The position numbers and the translations under genes are program-made. From NCBI RefSeq assembly GCF_030816715.1, contig NZ_JAUSYH010000001.1, positions 4,030,001 through 4,094,000 on the forward strand: a DNA stretch of 64,000 bases. The letters are read 5' to 3'. This DNA comes from Streptomyces achromogenes (GTDB lineage Bacteria > Actinomycetota > Actinomycetes > Streptomycetales > Streptomycetaceae). This document shows positions 60,281 through 64,000 of this stretch, in pieces (the first letter of the stretch is position 1; each line of letters starts with the position of its first letter). Below the pieces are notes generated by a model. That model searched no databases and was not told where the DNA came from. It saw only the letters and a list, made by a program, of their open reading frames with translations.

Positions 60281-61022
60281 CGTTGAGCCTCCTGCGGGCC
60301 AGGACCGCCTCGGCGAGGACCAGGTCGAGGGGGCGGGTGACCTTGAAGGCCTCCTCATGGCCGGGGACGACGACGACCGTCAGGCCGAGCTGCTCGACCA
60401 TGCTCGCGTCGTCGGTGACGTTCTCCGTGACCGTTTCGTGGGCGCGGACCAGCGTGGCGCGGTCGAAGCCCTGCGGGGTCTGTACGGCCCGCAGCCGGGC
60501 GCGCTCGGGAGTGGCGACGACCGGTTCGGGGTCGCCGGCGGTCTCGGCCGGCCGGACCTCCTTGACGGTGTCGGCGAGCGGCAGCGCCGGGACGACCGCC
60601 GGGGCGCCGTCGCGTACCGCCTCGATGACGGCGTCCACCGTGTCGACGGGGACGAGGGGCCGGGCGGCGTCGTGGACCAGCACGATGTCGTGGCCGGGCG
60701 GCAGCGCGTCGAGGCCCAGCTTCACGGACTCCTGGCGGGACTCGCCGCCGGGGACGACCAGGAAGTCGGTGCGGTCGGGCAGCGCGTGCGCGTCGAGCAG
60801 GGACTTCACCTCCGCGGCGCCGTCCGGTGGGGCCACGACGACGACGAGGGAGACCGCGCGGGACGCGGCGAGTGCGCGCACCGCGTGGATCAGCATGGGC
60901 GTGCCGCTCAGCGTGCGGAGCGCTTTGGGGGCGCCCGGACCGAGGCGGACACCCCGTCCGGCGGCCGGAATCACCGCCGCCGTACGGGTGGGCGCGGGGG
61001 AGGGACGCGAATCGTCAGACAT
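60270..61022 (-). CDS. ispD: 2-C-methyl-D-erythritol 4-phosphate cytidylyltransferase IspD
   Basis: 250-residue MEP-pathway nucleotidyltransferase. CTP-binding N-terminus AAVIPAAGRGVRLGPGAPKA; substrate segments GGESRQESVKLGL, HDIVLVHDAARPLV and RLRAVQTPQGFDRATL are conserved. It overlaps ispF. CarD lies 332 bases upstream on the same strand, the usual carD-ispD-ispF order in actinobacteria. Confidence 0.97.
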   Translation of the reverse strand: MSDDSRPSPAPTRTAAVIPAAGRGVRLGPGAPKALRTLSGTPMLIHAVRALAASRAVSLVVVVAPPDGAAEVKSLLDAHALPDRTDFLVVPGGESRQESVKLGLDALPPGHDIVLVHDAARPLVPVDTVDAVIEAVRDGAPAVVPALPLADTVKEVRPAETAGDPEPVVATPERARLRAVQTPQGFDRATLVRAHETVTENVTDDASMVEQLGLTVVVVPGHEEAFKVTRPLDLVLAEAVLARRRLNDGF

Positions 61023-61354
61023 CGGTTCCTGTCAGGTTTGTGTTCCGGCCCGGCGTGGGTATGGCCCTGGAAGTGCCGGGCGCGACGCCTTGACCGGACC
61101 CTTCCGTGACGTGCCGGTCAGGCGGCAGCCCGGGCCCGGCACATCAAGTATCGGGGGATCATCACCCTCGTGGGGCGGTACGGATCGGTCGACCCGTCGG
61201 CCGGTGCGCATCGGGGGAGGCACGCGGAGCGAGCAGCGCGCACGGCGGTGTCCGGGCGCGGACATGCCGCAGCGCCCGGCGACGGGAAATACGTCATCGG
61301 GCACCGCGGCAGTTCAGTGTTCTTCCGTGTGCTGAGGCCGGTCGAGGTCCGGCG
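61023..61354 (-). other. carD-ispD spacer
   Basis: 332 bases without a supported gene. A weak inverted repeat TTGACCGG ... CCGGTCA (about 61092-61121) could slow transcription reading through from carD. No promoter for ispD is obvious; open frames here lack coding character. Confidence 0.5.
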
Positions 61355-61837
61355 TCAGGACGCGAGAACCTCGTCGAGGAGGGCTTCCGCCTTGTCCTCG
61401 TTGGTGTTCTCCGCGAGCGCGAGCTCGCTCACCAGGATCTGGCGAGCCTTGGCGAGCATGCGCTTCTCACCTGCGGAGAGTCCGCGCTCGCGCTCACGAC
61501 GCCACAGGTCACGCACGACTTCCGCGACCTTGATGACATCGCCGGAGGCGAGCTTCTCCAGATTTGCCTTGTAACGACGCGACCAGTTCGTGGGCTCCTC
61601 GGCGTACGGCGCGCGCAGCACCTCGAAGACCCGGTCCAGCCCGTCCTGACCGACCACATCACGCACGCCGACGAACTCCGCATTGTCCGCTGGCACACGT
61701 ACCGTCAGGTCACCCTGGGCGACCTTCAGGACCAAGTAGGTCTTGTCCACGCCTTTGATCTGGCGAGTTTCGATAGCCTCGATCAGCGCGGCCCCGTGAT
61801 GGGGATAGACCACGGTGTCGCCAACCTTGAACGTCAT
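61355..61837 (-). CDS. carD: CarD-family transcription factor
   Basis: 160-residue RNA polymerase-binding protein that stabilises open promoter complexes. The N-terminal Tudor-like domain (VGDTVVYPHHGAALIEAIE, YLVLKVAQGDLTVRVP) contacts the β subunit; the C-terminal helical domain (RRYKANLEKLASGDVIKVAE, LSAGEKRMLAKARQILVSEL) binds DNA near the -10 box, with the wedge Trp in PTNWSRRYK. Very conserved and probably essential. A TTCAGG/TACCCT promoter lies 30-60 bases upstream of its ATG. Confidence 0.97.
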   Translation of the reverse strand: MTFKVGDTVVYPHHGAALIEAIETRQIKGVDKTYLVLKVAQGDLTVRVPADNAEFVGVRDVVGQDGLDRVFEVLRAPYAEEPTNWSRRYKANLEKLASGDVIKVAEVVRDLWRRERERGLSAGEKRMLAKARQILVSELALAENTNEDKAEALLDEVLAS

Positions 61838-61865
61838 GTGACAGGTACCCCTTCCGTGGCTATCC

Positions 61866-61894
61866 AGGGTAACACGGAAACTGCGGTTCCTGAA
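61866..61894 (-). promoter_or_regulatory. Putative carD promoter
   Basis: Minus strand: TTCAGG (61894-61889), 17-base spacer, TACCCT (61871-61866), giving a leader of about 25 bases before the carD ATG, with AAGGGG as ribosome site. Confidence 0.55.
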
Positions 61895-62135
61895 TGGCGT
61901 TTTCGCAGGTCAGGGCATATCTCGGGGCTTGACAACTGCAACAGGAACGTGCTGCGGAGGGTCACGGGAAGCGGGTATTCGCAGGTCGGAGCCACTCTCC
62001 GAGGGGGGCGAAACGCGTACGTTACACGCATCCGGAGGGCCGCCCGAACGGCCGAACGTCCCCATATGTCCGCTTGCGCGTGTGCGACTTCCGCTACTCC
62101 GTTCGGTGCGGCTGGCCGGTTACCGTTCGTTTCCG

Positions 62136-62176
62136 GAATTGATCATCGGCCGTTCGGCCGGGGCCGTGATCAATTC
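62136..62176. repeat. Large inverted repeat in geneless region
   Basis: GAATTGATCA (62136-62145) and TGATCAATTC (62167-62176) are perfect ten-base arms, and inside them CGGCC/GGCCG can extend the stem with small bulges to about 16 pairs around GTTC. It is far from both flanking starts and has no T-run. Confidence 0.8.
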
Positions 62177-62510
62177 CCCGGACGGCCTCGCATTCCTTCA
62201 CGGAAAATCCGCGAGTGCGTGTCGGTGGCGCTTATGCGAATGACGGACGAGCAGGCGGACGACGGATGAAGCCAAAGTGGCTGACGGGTTGCTTCTGACA
62301 CCTGGGGTGCGAGTGACGAAAGTGACGGGGCCCACTCGGGGCGGGAGAGACGACAACCCCGGGCGTCCGACTCGGCCCGGGATCGCCGAAGAGGCGGGTC
62401 GGGTGCGGCGGCGCGGGAACGGCTCGATAACCTGAGGTCCCTGACTGATCCTTTTAGGGCGGCCTCGTCGACAAGAGAGCCGTCCGTGCGTTCAAGGAGT
62501 TGCCGCCGCC

Positions 62511-63167
62511 GTGAGCAGCAGCCTTCGACGCGGCGCCCTCGCCGCTTCCGCCATCGCGTTCTCGATCGCCTCGCTCGCCGCCTGCGGCGCCGGAAACGAC
62601 GCCCAGACCCTGGAGATCAAGCCGGACAACGCCGCCGCCCAGGTCGGCGAGATCAAGCTGCAGAACGTCGTCGTGATCACCCAGCCCGACCTGGAGTCCA
62701 CCGGGCCGGCCGTGGTCTCGGCGACCGTCTTCAACGCCGACGACGAACCGCAGACGCTCGACTCCATCACCGTCGACGGCACCGGCAAGTCCGCCGAGCT
62801 CAAGCCCGCCAAGGGCAAGGGCGAGCTGACGGTCCCGGCCCACGGCTCGCTCGTCATCGGCGGCGCCGGCAACGCCTCCGCCGTCCTGCCGGACAGCCGT
62901 GAGGCCGTCAAGAACGGCGACGCGCAGAACATCACCTTCACCTTCAGCAAGACCGGCGCGGTCAAGCTGGCCGCCTTCGTCGTGCCGGCCGAGGGCTACT
63001 TCTCCGACTGGGGGCCGAGCAAGATCCCGACCGCCTCGCCGTCCCCCTCCAAGAGCGCGGCGGCCTCGGAGTCGGCGAGCGCGGACGGCGGCACGGAGTC
63101 CGGCTCCCCCTCCCCGTCCGGCTCGGCCTCCGCGAGCGCCTCGAACAGCGCGGCAGCGGGCAACTGA
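62511..63167 (+). CDS. DUF461-like lipoprotein
   Basis: 218-residue exported lipoprotein. The signal peptide ends in lipobox LAAC. The mature domain (residues ~35-165) is β-rich and resembles DUF461/PCuAC-like copper-chaperone folds (VGEIKLQNVVVITQPDLEST, AVVSATVFNADDEPQTLDSI), but the H(M)x10MxxHxM copper motif is absent. The C-terminal ~45 residues are a Ser/Ala/Gly/Pro tail. GTG 62511 has AAGGAG about ten bases upstream. It converges on phoP through a shared strong terminator; phosphate control is possible but no PHO box was recognised. Confidence 0.85.
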   Translation: MSSSLRRGALAASAIAFSIASLAACGAGNDAQTLEIKPDNAAAQVGEIKLQNVVVITQPDLESTGPAVVSATVFNADDEPQTLDSITVDGTGKSAELKPAKGKGELTVPAHGSLVIGGAGNASAVLPDSREAVKNGDAQNITFTFSKTGAVKLAAFVVPAEGYFSDWGPSKIPTASPSPSKSAAASESASADGGTESGSPSPSGSASASASNSAAAGN

Positions 63168-63189
63168 GCCCCGTCCGCACCCCGGACAC

Positions 63190-63230
63190 GCGAGGAGGGC
63201 GGCACCCGCACCGGGTGCCGCCCTCCTCGC
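63190..63230. terminator. Bidirectional terminator between lipoprotein gene and phoP
   Basis: Perfect 18-bp stem (GCGAGGAGGGCGGCACCC, 63190-63207, with 63213-63230) and a five-base loop, between convergent genes. Confidence 0.92.
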
Positions 63231-63264
63231 TTCACACGGCCGCCGCCGGGCCGCCGCGCACGGC

Positions 63265-63945
63265 CTAGGGTTCGAACTTGTAGCCCAGGCCGCGCACCGT
63301 CACCAGGTAGCGCGGCGCGCCCGGGTCCGGCTCGATCTTGGCGCGCAGGCGCTTGACGTGGACGTCGAGGGTCTTGGTGTCGCCCACGTAGTCGGCGCCC
63401 CAGACCCGGTCGATGAGCTGCATGCGGGTCAGGACGCGCCCGGCGTTGCGCAGCAGCATCTCCAGCAGGTCGAACTCCTTGAGCGGGAGGTCGACCTTGG
63501 AACCGGAGACCGTCACCACATGCCGGTCGACGTCCATCCGGACCGGCCCGGCCTCCAGGGCCGCCGGGGTCACCTCCTCGGGTTCGCCGCGCCGGCGCAG
63601 GACGGCCCGGATGCGGGCGACCAGCTCGCGCGAGGAGAAGGGCTTGGTGACGTAGTCGTCGGCCCCTATCTCCAGGCCGACGACCTTGTCGATCTCGCTG
63701 TCCTTGGCGGTCACCATGATCACGGGGACGTTGGAGCGGCCGCGCAGCTGGCGGCAGACCTCCGTGCCGGGCAGCCCCGGCAGCATCAGGTCGAGGAGCA
63801 CGAGGTCGGCGCCGTTGCGCTCGAACTCGTCGAGTCCGTCGGGCCCGGTGGTCGCGACGGCGACCTCGAAGCCCTCCTTGCGGAGCATGTAGGAAAGGGC
63901 GTCGGAGAAGGACTCCTCGTCCTCGACGACGAGCACTCGGGTCAC
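63265..63945 (-). CDS. phoP: Phosphate response regulator PhoP
   Basis: 226-residue OmpR/PhoB-type response regulator of phosphate limitation and antibiotic control. Receiver domain residues 1-120: acidic pocket VVEDEESF, phospho-Asp in VLLDLMLPG, Thr in MVTAKDSE, Lys in YVTKPFSSREL. Winged-helix DNA-binding domain ~130-226: KEFDLLEMLLRNAGRVLTR, DVHVKRLRAKIE, TVRGLGYKFEP. GTG 63945 has GGAGG seven bases upstream and overlaps the phoR stop (GTGA). It binds PHO boxes of GTTCACC repeats. Confidence 0.97.
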   Translation of the reverse strand: MTRVLVVEDEESFSDALSYMLRKEGFEVAVATTGPDGLDEFERNGADLVLLDLMLPGLPGTEVCRQLRGRSNVPVIMVTAKDSEIDKVVGLEIGADDYVTKPFSSRELVARIRAVLRRRGEPEEVTPAALEAGPVRMDVDRHVVTVSGSKVDLPLKEFDLLEMLLRNAGRVLTRMQLIDRVWGADYVGDTKTLDVHVKRLRAKIEPDPGAPRYLVTVRGLGYKFEP

Positions 63946-64000
63946 GGAAGGACCTCCGGGGCGGAAAGCGTCTGGTACGCGGTCGAATCGGGGGATGAGG
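63942..64000 (-). CDS. phoR: PhoR sensor kinase, C-terminal end only
   Basis: The last 19 codons of a frame that enters the window from the right: SSPDSTAYQTLSAPEVLP and stop, overlapping the phoP GTG by four bases. In Streptomyces phoR directly precedes phoP, so this is the tail of the membrane histidine kinase. Too short for motif support. Confidence 0.65.
   Translation of the reverse strand, partial: SSPDSTAYQTLSAPEVLP

Larger units (their letters stand above)
61838..62510. other. Long geneless region upstream of carD
   Basis: 673 bases between divergent carD and the lipoprotein gene. Open frames have poor codon bias. Contents: the carD promoter, a TTGACA at 61929-61934 on the plus strand without a clear partner, and a large inverted repeat at 62136-62176. 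Part (62050-62180) is less GC-rich. Room for an unrecognised RNA gene exists. Confidence 0.6.

Noticed and set aside
61929..62269. Open frames on the plus strand upstream of the lipoprotein gene
   Set aside because: Poor third-position bias, no ribosome site, and they cross a large hairpin and lower-GC sequence.
62511..63945. PHO box near the lipoprotein gene or phoP
   Set aside because: No pair of GTTCACC-like direct repeats at 11-bp spacing was found; the phoRP promoter lies outside the window.

Overview
The window is chromosomal DNA from a Streptomyces. It is very GC-rich with strong third-position G/C bias, GTG and TTG starts are common, and many genes look leaderless (a TANNNT -10 box 8-12 bases before the start codon). 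From memory, the gene order follows the S. coelicolor core from about SCO4331 down to SCO4229, in reverse. It runs mqnB-mqnD, helD, murQ, groEL2, the SCO4293/4294 pair, gpgS-otsA, nagK-nagA, cdgB, terD, msiK, rlmB-cysS-ispF-ispD-carD and phoP. No database search was run; family names come from motifs read in the translations.

Layout. 1-5.2 kb: MFS permease, DUF2771 lipoprotein, futalosine-route menaquinone genes mqnB-mqnD, a cold-shock-domain protein, a small secreted protein. 5.2-18.7 kb: HAD phosphatase, HAAS-like membrane protein, an XPB helicase beside a large XPB-N-like protein, HelD, CutC, an HD hydrolase-GNAT pair, a secreted protein, a frameshifted DUF4031 gene. 18.8-24.2 kb: murQ with a PTS EIIBC gene, an Old Yellow Enzyme, then a decayed islet (DUF397 scrap, helix-turn-helix fragment). 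24.2-28.9 kb: groEL2 with two CIRCE operators, a cold-shock gene, and a sulfur carrier plus threonine-synthase-like gene behind a SAM-type riboswitch. 28.9-36.3 kb: gpgS, otsA, otsB, DUF3263, and the DasR-type amino-sugar block (orphan sugar-binding lipoprotein, nagK-nagA). 36.5-49 kb: CBM membrane protein, diguanylate cyclase cdgB, flavin reductase, ECF41-like sigma factor, arfB, terD, a Tat-exported protein, a broken GNAT-Nudix gene, an M1 peptidase, a pentapeptide-repeat protein. 49-52.2 kb: a scarred segment with a SoxR-box oxidoreductase cut off mid-gene, a rhomboid-like protein, an APH kinase, tRNA-Thr(UGU) and a TnpB remnant. 52.2-64 kb: msiK, a small secreted protein, a nucleotidyltransferase, DoxX protein, rlmB, cysS, ispF, ispD, carD, a lipoprotein, phoP and the last codons of phoR.

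How the parts connect. DasR-like dre sites lie before nagK-nagA and its divergent lipoprotein gene, before msiK (the shared ATPase for sugar importers), and in the cutC/HD spacer, so N-acetylglucosamine sensing may tie these together. MurQ and the EIIBC permease form a MurNAc recycling pair. The trehalose and glucosylglycerate genes and the CIRCE and cold-shock genes form a stress-physiology block.

Most notable observations: (1) a threonine-synthase paralogue translationally coupled to a Gly-Gly sulfur carrier and led by a SAM-type riboswitch, which points to a sulfur-carrier-dependent homocysteine/methionine route rather than threonine synthesis; (2) a truncated SoxR-target oxidoreductase where S. 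coelicolor carries its contractile injection system, next to tRNA-Thr and a TnpB scrap, which looks like a deletion scar; (3) several freshly broken genes (GNAT-Nudix, DUF4031, the mqnB start codon).
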